Of a stretch of 64,000 nucleotides of DNA, positions 32,409 through 42,391 are shown piece by piece; the stretch's first letter is position 1, and the number at the start of each line of letters is the position of its first letter. The notes beneath the pieces were generated by a model, which saw only the letters and a program-made list of their open reading frames with translations, did no database searches and was not told where the DNA came from. Origin of the DNA: Phytoactinopolyspora halophila (lineage in GTDB: Bacteria > Actinomycetota > Actinomycetes > Jiangellales > Jiangellaceae); NCBI RefSeq assembly GCF_003287285.1, contig NZ_QMIG01000023.1, positions 1 to 64,000 on the forward strand, given 5' to 3'. The position numbers and the translations under genes are program-made.

Positions 32409-32441
32409 GTAACTCCTCCGCTCTCCGGAATTGGTCTATTG

Positions 32442-32453
32442 AGGTCTAGACCT
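32442..32453. promoter_or_regulatory. DasR-like (dre) palindrome upstream of dacB
   Basis: AGGTCTAGACCT is a perfect 12-base palindrome sharing its core GGTCTAGACC with the DasR/NagR operator consensus TGGTCTAGACCA of actinomycetes. It lies between the dacB start and a TTGACA on the minus strand (32479-32474). DasR responds to N-acetylglucosamine phosphates, so a link to wall turnover is plausible but inferred. Outside this and the minus-strand promoter element, the divergent region 32409-32707 holds nothing I recognise. Confidence 0.5.
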
Positions 32454-32707
32454 TTCTGGAATTCTTCCGGTCATGTCAAGATATGAGCGGAAAAATTCTC
32501 GGCATCTGAGCATCACGGACATCTACGACGCCCCCGACTATCACGCACGATCGCCTCGGTGGGGCACCCCCGCGCCACACCGGAGGACGTCCGGTGCAGC
32601 GTGCCACCGGGCGCCCTGCTACTACACTGCTGCCGCACGTGCCGGCATCCCGAGGCTCGCTCACCGCCAGCACGAACGGTGTATCCCGACAGTCCTGGAG
32701 TGCCCGC

Positions 32708-33265
32708 ATGACTCGCATCCCACGCCCCACCCCTGACGAGCTCGATGAGCAGCAGAAACGCCTGCATGCGGCCGTCACCGGCGGCGATCGCGCGAACGGT
32801 CCGCAGCTCTTCCGCCTGGCCGACGACGACGGCCGGCTCGAGGGCCCGTTCAACGCGATGCTTCTCAACCCCGCCGTCGGCGATGCCCTGCAGCGCCTCG
32901 GCGCGGCGATCCGCTACGAAGGACGGCTCTCCGACCGCTGCCGGGAGATCGCGATCCTCGCCGTCGCCGCCCACTGGCAATCCGGGTTCGAGCAGCGCGC
33001 CCACGAACCGATCGGCGCCCACGTCGGGCTGGCCGCAACCGAACTGGATTCCCTGCGCAATGGCGATCCCGTCGAGCTCGACGACCCGGACGAGGCCGCG
33101 GTGCTCCGGACCACCCGCCACCTCCTCCAGCATCTCGACCTCGACGACGACGCGTATCGCGCGGCGGCCGAGGCTCTCGGCCACGACAAGCTCTTCGAGC
33201 TCACCACCCTGATCGGCTACTACTCCACGCTGGCCTTGCAGATGCGCGTGTTCGCCGTCCATTGA
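32708..33265 (+). CDS. Carboxymuconolactone decarboxylase-like (AhpD-fold) protein
   Basis: 185-aa all-helical protein. The central part (ALQRLGAAIRYEGRLSDRCREIAILAVAAHW) is the CMD signature region. The redox CxxC pair of AhpD is absent (a single Cys), so it is more likely a decarboxylase/lactone-type or ligand-binding member. ATG at 32708 follows GGAGTG. It starts a same-strand row with an unrecognised 483-aa protein and a formamidase. Confidence 0.8.
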   Translation: MTRIPRPTPDELDEQQKRLHAAVTGGDRANGPQLFRLADDDGRLEGPFNAMLLNPAVGDALQRLGAAIRYEGRLSDRCREIAILAVAAHWQSGFEQRAHEPIGAHVGLAATELDSLRNGDPVELDDPDEAAVLRTTRHLLQHLDLDDDAYRAAAEALGHDKLFELTTLIGYYSTLALQMRVFAVH

Positions 33266-33346
33266 CCACGACACACACGAGTTGCCCGTAGGGTGGAGAC
33301 GAGCGGCCACGACGTGGACCGCGCTCAGCCGGCAAGAGGGAGCGAG

Positions 33347-34798
33347 ATGCAAGCCCCGTCCGGAGTGGTGTTTCCCCGTAGCGCCGGGGACACCCGAAGC
33401 ACATCCGCGTTCGGCCGTGCCGTCGTGGCCGACGCGCTCCGCGGTGCCGACCCCGTTGGTGCGCGCGCAGCCGAGCACGAGGCCAACTGGCGCGCGAACT
33501 ACCTCGTCCACTTCCGCCGCCTCGTCGAAGCGGGGCTCACCTCCGCGGACGCCGCACGTCAGATCGCCGCGGACGGGCTGGCGTCGCTGCACGAGCGCAT
33601 GCGCGTCGTCACCGGCGACGAGGAGACGAGCCTGGCGGCGGCGCTGGATCACAGTGCCGAGCCGCTGGAAACCGCCGTCGTCTCCGGCGAGGGAACACCG
33701 GAACGCGAGCTCGTCTTGCCCTACCGAGGCCAGCGCCTTCAGGGCGACGACCTGGCACGTCAGCTCGACACCTGGGTTCGCAGTGGCGTGATCGAGCCGT
33801 CGTGTGCGGAGGCCATCCGCACGGTCATGGCCAACCCGGACTGGCTCGATCTGTCCGACCTGCAGATCGTCATCTTCGGGGCAGGTGCGGAAATGGGCCC
33901 GGTGCGTTCCCTGCTGCGCTGGGGTGGCGACGTCACTGCCGTCGACCTCCCCCGGCCCGGGATCTGGAACGGCCTCATCGAGACAGCCCGGCGCTACGCC
34001 GGACGCCTGCACCTTCCGGTGCGTACCGGCGACGGCAAGCTGGAAGACCGGGCAGGGGCGGACCTGCTGCACGAGCTACCAGCGCTGGCCGGTTGGCTGT
34101 CGCGTCTCGACGGCCCGCTCGTGCTCGGCAACTACGCCTACGCTGACGGCGCCACCCACGTGCGCGTCGCGATGGCCGTTGACGCCCTCACCGACCGTCT
34201 CGCGCGGGAGCGGGGCGAGGCGACACTCTCGTTTCTCGCGACGCCCACGGACGTGTTCGCCGTACCGGCGGACGCGGTCGAGCACTCGGTCCACGCCTAC
34301 GAGAAGCGGTCCAAGCTGAGCATGATCCGGCGCCCCCTGAAGATCGTGTCCGGGGGCCGGATGCTGCAACGCAACTACGCTCCCGGCGCCGATCCCGGCA
34401 TCTGCGACAGCCTGGTTCCCCAGCAGGGACCGAACTATGCGCTGGCCAAACGGCTGCAGCGGTGGCGCGCGACGACCGCACACGCGCACGGCGCGACGGT
34501 GAGCCTGAACGTCGCACCACCCACGCGTACCCGATCGGTAACCAAGAATCGAGCGTTGTCCGCGGTTTATGCCGGCGCGCATCGCTTCGGTGTCGAGGTG
34601 TTCGAGCCCGGAACGGCCAACACCCTCATGGCCGCCCTCCTCGTGCACGACCTGCGACGTCCGGCGCAACCGCGGGAGCATCCCTGGCTGGACGAAGCCG
34701 CCCAGGCGGCACACGGCGGGCTGTGGCGCATCGCCTACGCACCCCGCAGTGCGCTCGGCCTGGCGGGAATCGTGGGCCTCACCGGTGCCCGCACCTGA
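33347..34798 (+). CDS. Unrecognised 483-aa protein with a Rossmann-like centre
   Basis: I cannot place this protein in a family. An N-terminal helical part (about 1-150, rich in Ala, Arg and Glu) leads to a glycine-rich stretch VIFGAGAEMGPVRSLLRWG followed by a strand ending in VTAVDLP. That is the pattern of a Rossmann fold binding NAD(P) or S-adenosylmethionine. There is no signal peptide or membrane segment. Codon use and GC match the neighbours, so it is a real gene. ATG at 33347 follows AGAGGGAG. It lies 81 bases after the CMD-like gene and 103 before the formamidase gene. Confidence 0.8.
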   Translation: MQAPSGVVFPRSAGDTRSTSAFGRAVVADALRGADPVGARAAEHEANWRANYLVHFRRLVEAGLTSADAARQIAADGLASLHERMRVVTGDEETSLAAALDHSAEPLETAVVSGEGTPERELVLPYRGQRLQGDDLARQLDTWVRSGVIEPSCAEAIRTVMANPDWLDLSDLQIVIFGAGAEMGPVRSLLRWGGDVTAVDLPRPGIWNGLIETARRYAGRLHLPVRTGDGKLEDRAGADLLHELPALAGWLSRLDGPLVLGNYAYADGATHVRVAMAVDALTDRLARERGEATLSFLATPTDVFAVPADAVEHSVHAYEKRSKLSMIRRPLKIVSGGRMLQRNYAPGADPGICDSLVPQQGPNYALAKRLQRWRATTAHAHGATVSLNVAPPTRTRSVTKNRALSAVYAGAHRFGVEVFEPGTANTLMAALLVHDLRRPAQPREHPWLDEAAQAAHGGLWRIAYAPRSALGLAGIVGLTGART

Positions 34799-34901
34799 GC
34801 CACCTCGGCAGCTTTCCGCTGGGCACCCGGTCCCCGGCTGTACACCACCGCCACCAGGATGCGACGATCACGCTCGAGGGTCACGGCCCGGGGAGGTTGC
34901 G

Positions 34902-36017
34902 ATGGCTGTCCACGAGATCCGGATCGACCGGTCGAAGGCACTGGCAGAAGAACCGGCCACCGGTCACAACCGCTGGCATCCCGCCATTCCACCTGCCGTG
35001 CGCTGCGCCCCCGGAGATGAGGTCGTCCTGGAGACGCGCGACGCCTTTGACGGCCAGCTGACGCCCATCGACACTGCCGACGCCGTCGCCGCCGCTGACC
35101 TCACCCGGGTGCACCCGCTGACCGGGCCCGTGCACGTGGATGGCGCCGAACCTGGCGACCTGCTGGAGGTCGAAATCCTCGACGTCGAACCGGAGCAGTG
35201 GGGCTTCACCGTCCAGGTGCCCGGTTTCGGGTTCTTGCGTGACGAGTTCCCCGACCCGTTCAAGGTCGATTGGGAGCTCGCCGACGGGTGGGCGGTCTCC
35301 GAAGACCTCCCCGGCGTGCGCATCCCGGGAGCGCCGTTCATGGGCACCATCGGCCTGGCGCCGGGGCACCAACTGCTCGTGGACACCACGGCTCGCGAGC
35401 AAGAGCTGATCGACCGGGGCGGCATGGCCATGCCGCCGGCCCCAGAAGGGGCCGTACCCAGCGATCCGGAGATCGCGACCACGGCCCTGCGGACGGTGCC
35501 GCCCCGCGAGCAGGGTGGCAACATCGACATCAAGCAGCTCGGCGCCGGCACCCGGCTGTTCTTGCCGGTCGACACCCACGGGGGCCTCTTCTCGGCCGGT
35601 GACGCGCATTTCGCGCAGGGCGATTGTGAAGCGTGCGGGACCGCCATCGAGATGGGCGCCACGCTTCGCGTACGTTTCGACCTCCGCAAGGGGGAGGCGA
35701 GCGCGAAGGGAATTCGCGACCCTCAGTTCGCGCGTGAAGACTACTTCTTGCCCCCGCAGTACGCCGCGCCGCGCCGGTTCTTCGCCACCACCGGAATCTC
35801 GGTGACCCGGGACGGCCGGAACGACGGCGAGAACACCACGATCGCCGCCCGCAACGCCTTGCTGAACATGATCGATCATCTCGGTGAGCGCGGCTGGACC
35901 CGGCAGCAGGCCTACGCGATCTGCAGCGTCGCCGTCGATCTCAAGATCAGCCAGCTGGTCGACGTCCCGAACATGCTCGTCTCCGCGTTCCTGCCGGAGG
36001 ACATCTTCACCGGCTGA
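34902..36017 (+). CDS. Acetamidase/formamidase family protein
   Basis: 371-aa FmdA/AmdA-family amidohydrolase releasing ammonia from formamide or short amides. Recognisable blocks are GPVHVDGAEPGDLLEVEILD, the GGNIDIKQLGAGTRLFLPV segment and GDAHFAQGDCEACGTAIE, with the conserved acidic and His residues. The long upstream open frame is not needed; ATG at 34902 follows GGGGAGG. It ends the CMD-like/unknown/formamidase row and is convergent with the GlxR gene, 19 bases apart. Confidence 0.9.
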   Translation: MAVHEIRIDRSKALAEEPATGHNRWHPAIPPAVRCAPGDEVVLETRDAFDGQLTPIDTADAVAAADLTRVHPLTGPVHVDGAEPGDLLEVEILDVEPEQWGFTVQVPGFGFLRDEFPDPFKVDWELADGWAVSEDLPGVRIPGAPFMGTIGLAPGHQLLVDTTAREQELIDRGGMAMPPAPEGAVPSDPEIATTALRTVPPREQGGNIDIKQLGAGTRLFLPVDTHGGLFSAGDAHFAQGDCEACGTAIEMGATLRVRFDLRKGEASAKGIRDPQFAREDYFLPPQYAAPRRFFATTGISVTRDGRNDGENTTIAARNALLNMIDHLGERGWTRQQAYAICSVAVDLKISQLVDVPNMLVSAFLPEDIFTG

Positions 36018-36036
36018 CGGGCCGGACGCCGCGCTG

Positions 36037-36990
36037 TCACACGTCGTTCGCGCGCCGGCCGGATAGCTGCTCGACTTGCAACAGGAGCGCCGAATGATCG
36101 AGGTCGCCGTGTCCCTGGGCGCGCAGCGAGGCGACGAGTGTCGCCGCGAGCGCACCGACGGGGATGGCCACGCCGGTCTCGCGCGCGGCCGCCGTGACGA
36201 TCCCCAGGTCCTTGTGGTGCAGGTCGACCCGGAACCCCGGGGCGAAATTTCCCTCCAGCATCGCCGCACCCTTGCGCTCCAGGATGGCGTTGCCGGCCAG
36301 GCCGCCCGAAAGCACCTCGACGGCACGCTCCCGGTCGACACCGTGGGCGTCGAGGAACACGAGCGCCTCGGAGACCACTTCGAGGATGCCCGCGACCATC
36401 AGCTGGTTGGCGGCCTTCACCGTCTGTCCGCTGCCGGCGGGCCCGACGTGCACCACGGTGGTGCCCATGGCGTGCAGGATCGGTTTGACCGAGGTGAATG
36501 CGTGCTCGTCGCCGCCCACCATGATCGACAGCACGCCGTCTATCGCTCCCCGCTCACCCCCGCTCACCGGCGCATCGAGCACCCGGTTTCCCCGTTGCGC
36601 ACCGGCCTCGGCCAGGCGGCGGGCGACGTCGGGCCGGATGGTGCTCATGTCGATCACGGTCGCTCCGGGTGACAGGTGCGCGAGTACGCCAGCCGAGTCA
36701 CCATCGTCGCCACCTCCGGCCGCATCGTCACCGCGGGCGTCCTCGCCGGAGGCCTGGCCCAGCAGCACAGCCTCCACATCCGGCGAGTCCGGCAGCATCG
36801 TGATGACCACATCCGCACCGGCCGCTGCTTCCACCGCTGATCCGGCACGTCGCCCACCGGCGTCGACGAGCGGCTCGACCTTCGCCGGGCTGCGGTTGTA
36901 TCCGACGACGTCAAAGCCAGCACGGACGAGGTTGGCGGCCATCGGGCCACCCATGACCCCGAGGCCGATGAAGCCGATCGTGGTGGTCAT
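36037..36990 (-). CDS. 3-hydroxyisobutyrate dehydrogenase-family reductase, probably tartronate semialdehyde reductase
   Basis: 317-aa NAD(P)-dependent beta-hydroxyacid dehydrogenase. The start GFIGLGVMGGPMAANL is the dinucleotide motif; DAPVSGGERGA is the substrate-binding block and GQTVKAANQ holds the catalytic Lys. An acidic Gly-rich insert (about residues 80-98) is unusual. Pairing with a hydroxypyruvate isomerase 15 bases upstream points to 2-hydroxy-3-oxopropionate reductase (GlxR), making glycerate from glyoxylate-derived tartronate semialdehyde. No glyoxylate carboligase gene is in the window. Confidence 0.85.
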   Translation of the reverse strand: MTTTIGFIGLGVMGGPMAANLVRAGFDVVGYNRSPAKVEPLVDAGGRRAGSAVEAAAGADVVITMLPDSPDVEAVLLGQASGEDARGDDAAGGGDDGDSAGVLAHLSPGATVIDMSTIRPDVARRLAEAGAQRGNRVLDAPVSGGERGAIDGVLSIMVGGDEHAFTSVKPILHAMGTTVVHVGPAGSGQTVKAANQLMVAGILEVVSEALVFLDAHGVDRERAVEVLSGGLAGNAILERKGAAMLEGNFAPGFRVDLHHKDLGIVTAAARETGVAIPVGALAATLVASLRAQGHGDLDHSALLLQVEQLSGRRANDV

Positions 36991-37005
36991 CGTGGGTTCC
37001 TCCGG

Positions 37006-37827
37006 TCAGGAATCGGGCATGCTCTGAACACGTTCCCGCGCCCGGGTGAGCATGGCGATCGGATCGGGATCGTCACCGAGATGTTCGAGAGCGATCCATC
37101 CGTCGTAGCCACCCGCACGCAGGTCGCCCACCCATGCTTGCAGGGGCAGCTCACCCGTCCCGGGCGCACCCCGGCCGGGCGCATCGGCCACCTGGACATG
37201 GGCGACGTGGTCCCGGTGATGCTCGATCGCCGCGGAAACGTCGTCGCCGTTGACCGCCAGGTGGTACATGTCGAGCAGGAGGCCGAGGTTGCTCACGCCG
37301 GTCTCCTCGCGCACCCGGCCGGTGACGGCGACGGCATCAGCGGCCGTGCGCAGTGGGTAGTGCTCGGCACCGCTCACCGGTTCGACGAGCACCGTGGCAC
37401 CGATCGAGCTCAGCTCGCCGGCGGCGTAGGCGAGGTTTCGCACCCCCAACGTGTCCTGCTCCGCCGGGGACGCCGCCGGCTGGCGGTTTCCGTACAACGC
37501 GTTAAATACCTGGCATCCGAGTGCCGCACCGATCCGGCAGGCGGTCTCCACGCTGGCCCGCAGCTCGTCCTCGCGGCCCGGCCACGACATCACGCCCCGG
37601 TCTCCACCGGCCATGTCGCCCGCGAACAGGTTCAGCCCGGCCAGCTGCAATCCGGACTCGCCGACATTGTCGACGAAGCGCTCGACCTCGGACTCGTCGG
37701 GCGCCGCCGTGGTGAACGGCCACCAGAATTCCACGCCGTCGAAACCCGCGTCCCGCGCCAGGGTCAGGCGTTCGGGCAGCGGATATCCCTTCAACATGAT
37801 CGAACAGTTCACGGCGTAGCGCGGCAT
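37006..37827 (-). CDS. hyi: Hydroxypyruvate isomerase family TIM-barrel protein
   Basis: 273-aa sugar-phosphate-isomerase-like barrel. It begins MPRYAVNCSIMLKG, like Hyi proteins, and has LVEPVSGAEHYPL, DMYHLAVNGDD and a terminal GYDGWIALEH block carrying the metal-binding Glu/Asp/His set. It should interconvert hydroxypyruvate and tartronate semialdehyde. It precedes the GlxR-like gene by 15 bases in one operon, with the aldehyde dehydrogenase gene upstream. Confidence 0.88.
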   Translation of the reverse strand: MPRYAVNCSIMLKGYPLPERLTLARDAGFDGVEFWWPFTTAAPDESEVERFVDNVGESGLQLAGLNLFAGDMAGGDRGVMSWPGREDELRASVETACRIGAALGCQVFNALYGNRQPAASPAEQDTLGVRNLAYAAGELSSIGATVLVEPVSGAEHYPLRTAADAVAVTGRVREETGVSNLGLLLDMYHLAVNGDDVSAAIEHHRDHVAHVQVADAPGRGAPGTGELPLQAWVGDLRAGGYDGWIALEHLGDDPDPIAMLTRARERVQSMPDS

Positions 37828-37890
37828 CGTCGCCCTTCCCTGGTCCCGATCGTTCCAGCCTCGATCACGCTCGTACAGGCAGCTCCTGCG

Positions 37891-39402
37891 CTATGGCAGG
37901 ACCAGCTGGCCGTCGACGCGCCGGGGGATGCCGGGCCCGGCGTCACGCAGCTCTTCCGGCAGTGCCGGCTCCGGGGCGTTCTGCCAGGCCACCGGACGCA
38001 GGAAACGCCGGACAGCGGTGGGGCCGACGGACGTGTGCAGCGTGTTGGTCGACGGCCACGGCCCGCCGTGCTGCTGTGCCCAGGTGACAGCGACGCCGGT
38101 GGGAAAGCCGTTGTAGATGAACCGCCCCGCCTTGTCCCGCAGGACGTGCACGGCGCGTTCCGGCAGCTCGGTCTCGTCCCGCCCGGTGTGCACCGAGGCA
38201 GTGAGCGACGCCGGCAGCGACGCGAGCGCCGATGTGAGCTCGTCGACGTCGCGGTAACGGGCGACGACCGTCACCGGCCCGAAGCACTCCTCCGTCACCT
38301 CCGGCTCCAGGCCAGCCGCGTCGGTGAATACGAGCTGCGGAATGGTCGCGAACCCCTGCGCCGGAAGCTCCGCGTCAAGTGCGACGACCTCGGTTCCTTC
38401 GACCGATCCCAGCCGCTCGATCCCGGCGCGGTACGAGGTGGCGATCCCCTCGTTGAGCATCCACTGCGGCCCGAGCTCGCGCAACGCCACGCGCATCGAC
38501 TCGACCACGGCGTCACCATCGGCACCTGCCGGAACGAAGACAAGGCCGGGCTTGGTGCAGAACTGCCCGGATCCCAGCGTTGCCGAGCCGACGATGCCGC
38601 GCCCGATCTCGTCCGGGCGCTCGCTCGCGGCGTCGTGCGTGACGACGAGCGGGTTGAGACTGCTCATCTCGCCGTAGAACGGGATGGGCTCGGGACGGCG
38701 GTTGATGATGTCCATCAGAGCGCGCCCACCACTGAGCGAGCCGGTGAATCCCACGGCCCGGATCACCGGATGCGCCACCAGCGCCGCGCCGGCATCCAGA
38801 CCGTGAACGAGCGAGACGGTGCCCTCGGGCGCGCCCGACTCCCGGGCGGCGCGCTGCAAGATCTCGCCACATATCACCGACGTCTCCGGATGCGAGCCAT
38901 GCGCCTTGACGACGACGGGGCACCCCGCCGCCAGGGCCGACGCGGTGTCACCGCCGGGCACGGAGAACGCGAGGGGGAAGTTGCTGGCACCGAAGACGGC
39001 AACCGGGCCAGTGGGCACGAGCATGCGGCGGATATCCGGGCGCGGACCCATGGGCGTGTCACCGGCATGATCGATCATCGCCTCGACGTAGCTGCCCTCG
39101 TCCAGCACCTCCGCGAACAGCCGCAACTGGTAGCACGTCCGGGTCAGCTCGTTCCCCAGGCGCCCCTCCCCCAGAGCGGTCTCGCGGTCTCCCGTCGCGA
39201 CGATTCGTTCCCGTTCCGCTTCGAGAGCGTCGGCCATTGCCCGCAGCATCGCCGCACGGCCCGCACGCCCCATCGCCTCCAACGCGGGAAACGCCGTCTG
39301 GGCCTGCTGGCAGATCCAGTCCACCTGCTCGGCCGCCGTCTCCTCGGCGACGGCACCGCCGGCGGATCCGGTCCGGGGGTCGATGCTGACCACGGTAGTC
39401 AC
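37891..39402 (-). CDS. Aldehyde dehydrogenase, 2,5-dioxovalerate (alpha-ketoglutaric semialdehyde) type
   Basis: 503-aa NAD(P)-dependent dehydrogenase. The catalytic Cys is in SGQFCTKPGLV and the general-base Glu in PFYGEMSSLNP, both in the form typical of ketoglutarate semialdehyde dehydrogenases, as is the FGASNFPLAFS cofactor block. Such enzymes finish sugar-acid (galactarate, glucarate, L-arabinose) or hydroxyproline breakdown. The GTG start follows GGAGGA. It leads the operon with hyi and the GlxR-like gene; the arabinan cluster close by makes pentose oxidation a possible source of substrate. Confidence 0.88.
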   Translation of the reverse strand: MTTVVSIDPRTGSAGGAVAEETAAEQVDWICQQAQTAFPALEAMGRAGRAAMLRAMADALEAERERIVATGDRETALGEGRLGNELTRTCYQLRLFAEVLDEGSYVEAMIDHAGDTPMGPRPDIRRMLVPTGPVAVFGASNFPLAFSVPGGDTASALAAGCPVVVKAHGSHPETSVICGEILQRAARESGAPEGTVSLVHGLDAGAALVAHPVIRAVGFTGSLSGGRALMDIINRRPEPIPFYGEMSSLNPLVVTHDAASERPDEIGRGIVGSATLGSGQFCTKPGLVFVPAGADGDAVVESMRVALRELGPQWMLNEGIATSYRAGIERLGSVEGTEVVALDAELPAQGFATIPQLVFTDAAGLEPEVTEECFGPVTVVARYRDVDELTSALASLPASLTASVHTGRDETELPERAVHVLRDKAGRFIYNGFPTGVAVTWAQQHGGPWPSTNTLHTSVGPTAVRRFLRPVAWQNAPEPALPEELRDAGPGIPRRVDGQLVLP

Positions 39403-39575
39403 GATTCTCCTCCACTGCCCGAACGAGTTCTCGTCGTCGGCCAGCCTAGTCTCCCCTTAACGATCACCGAACGGGGCCGGGGAGGGGCCGGCCGGTGCCG
39501 CAACGACACCTGCAGCGACGAACGCGAGTGGATCCGAGATCCACCTGGACTGTCCAGAGCGCGCCGCCGGCGGAG

Positions 39576-41342
<1,767 letters not shown>

Positions 41343-41356
41343 TCAACGATGGGCGC

Positions 41357-41413
41357 GACCGGCAGCGCAAGACCACCGCGGCGAGGAAGCCGGTCTAGCG
41401 GGCCTCACCGCGG
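41357..41413 (-). promoter_or_regulatory. leuA leader with alternating complementary segments, possible attenuator
   Basis: In the transcript, segment A (41413-41403) pairs with A' (41386-41376; CCGCGGTGAGG with CCTCGCCGCGG, one G-U pair). Segment B (41395-41389, GACCGGC) pairs with B' (41363-41357, GCCGGTC). The order A-B-A'-B' means the two helices either form a pseudoknot or compete. No Leu-rich leader peptide is visible, so a classical attenuator is unproven. The rest of 41414-41511 shows nothing I recognise. Confidence 0.45.
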
Positions 41414-41511
41414 CAGCTAAGAAGAAGGAGTCCAAAACGCCGCACGGAACAAGACTGTACGCCACGCCCCGGCCACGACGCGACCCACCTCCGGTAATCG
41501 CCGGGCAGGTG

Positions 41512-42273
41512 TCACCCGGCAGGGCCGACCAGCTGGGGCAGGAGTTCGCTGATCGGTTCCCGGAGCACCGCATCGGCCCGGCCGTCGTACGGGGTCGGCT
41601 GAGCGTTGATCACGATCAATCGCGCACCGGCCGCGAGCGCGTAATCGCACAGGCCGGCGGCCGGGTAGACCGAAAGCGAGGTGCCAAGGGCCAGGAACAC
41701 ATCGCAATCCCGGCTCGCCTCGGTGGCCGCTGCCAGCACCTCGGGATCGAGCATCTGGCCGAAGGAGATCGTCGCCGATTTCTGGATCCCGCCGCATTCC
41801 CGGCACGCCGGGTCCTCGTCACCGGCCCGGACCCGTTCGAGCACCTCCGGCATGGGAGTGCGCAGCCCGCAGGACAGGCACGCCACCCAGTGCACCGTGC
41901 CGTGAATCTCGATCACATTCTCCGGCGACGAACCCGCCGCCTGGTGCAAGCCGTCGATGTTCTGCGTGACGATGGCGCGCAGCCGGCCGGAGCGTTCGAG
42001 ATCGACGAGTGCGTGGTGGCCGGCATTCGGTTCCGCGCTCCAGGCGGGGTGGTGGAGCCGCTCCTGCCAGGCGCGGCGGCGCACCTCGGGATCGGCGAGG
42101 TAGTTGTCGATGGTGAACATCGCCTGTGCCGCCGGGTCCTTCGTCCAGAGTCCTTGCGGACCCCGGAAGTCCGGGATACCCGACTCCGTGGAGATGCCCG
42201 CCCCCGTCAACACTGTCACCGTGTCGGCACTGGCCAGCCAGCGCCCGACAGCACGCGTCGTCGCCTCCTCCAT
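41512..42273 (-). CDS. NAD-dependent protein deacylase (sirtuin)
   Basis: 253-aa Sir2-family enzyme removing acyl groups from lysines with NAD. It has GAGISTESGIPDFRG, the QNIDGLH motif, catalytic His in IEIHGTVH, and a zinc site CLSC ... CREC. The class III desuccinylase Tyr-x-x-Arg signature is not apparent, so it is more likely a deacetylase. The ATG at 42273 follows TTGGGGGC. Family B repeat B2 ends only 14 bases before the ATG, so any promoter must lie inside or beyond the repeat. Confidence 0.92.
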   Translation of the reverse strand: MEEATTRAVGRWLASADTVTVLTGAGISTESGIPDFRGPQGLWTKDPAAQAMFTIDNYLADPEVRRRAWQERLHHPAWSAEPNAGHHALVDLERSGRLRAIVTQNIDGLHQAAGSSPENVIEIHGTVHWVACLSCGLRTPMPEVLERVRAGDEDPACRECGGIQKSATISFGQMLDPEVLAAATEASRDCDVFLALGTSLSVYPAAGLCDYALAAGARLIVINAQPTPYDGRADAVLREPISELLPQLVGPAG

Positions 42274-42287
42274 GCCCCCAACGTACC

Positions 42288-42387
42288 TTTTCCGAATGAT
42301 CATGTTTGGTACGTTTCCTCGGGCCGTAACACGTCTGCAGTCGTGGTATGGCCCGAGGAAACGTACCAAACATGATCATTCGGAAAA
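42288..42387. repeat. Family B long inverted repeat (copy B2)
   Basis: Perfect 38-base arms (42288-42325, 42350-42387) with the same core as copy B1 (ATGATCATGTTTGGTACG to CTCGGGCC). The centre again contains AACACGTCTGCAG. Outer ends are TTTTCCGA/TCGGAAAA here, versus CAGA/TCTG in B1. It starts four bases after the stop of the U32-like gene and sits directly before the sirtuin gene, both on the minus strand. Confidence 0.9.
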
Positions 42388-42391
42388 CGGG

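Noticed and set aside
41343-41573. Possible leucine leader peptide upstream of leuA
   Set aside because: The minus-strand frame contains no run of Leu codons and overlaps the sirtuin stop.
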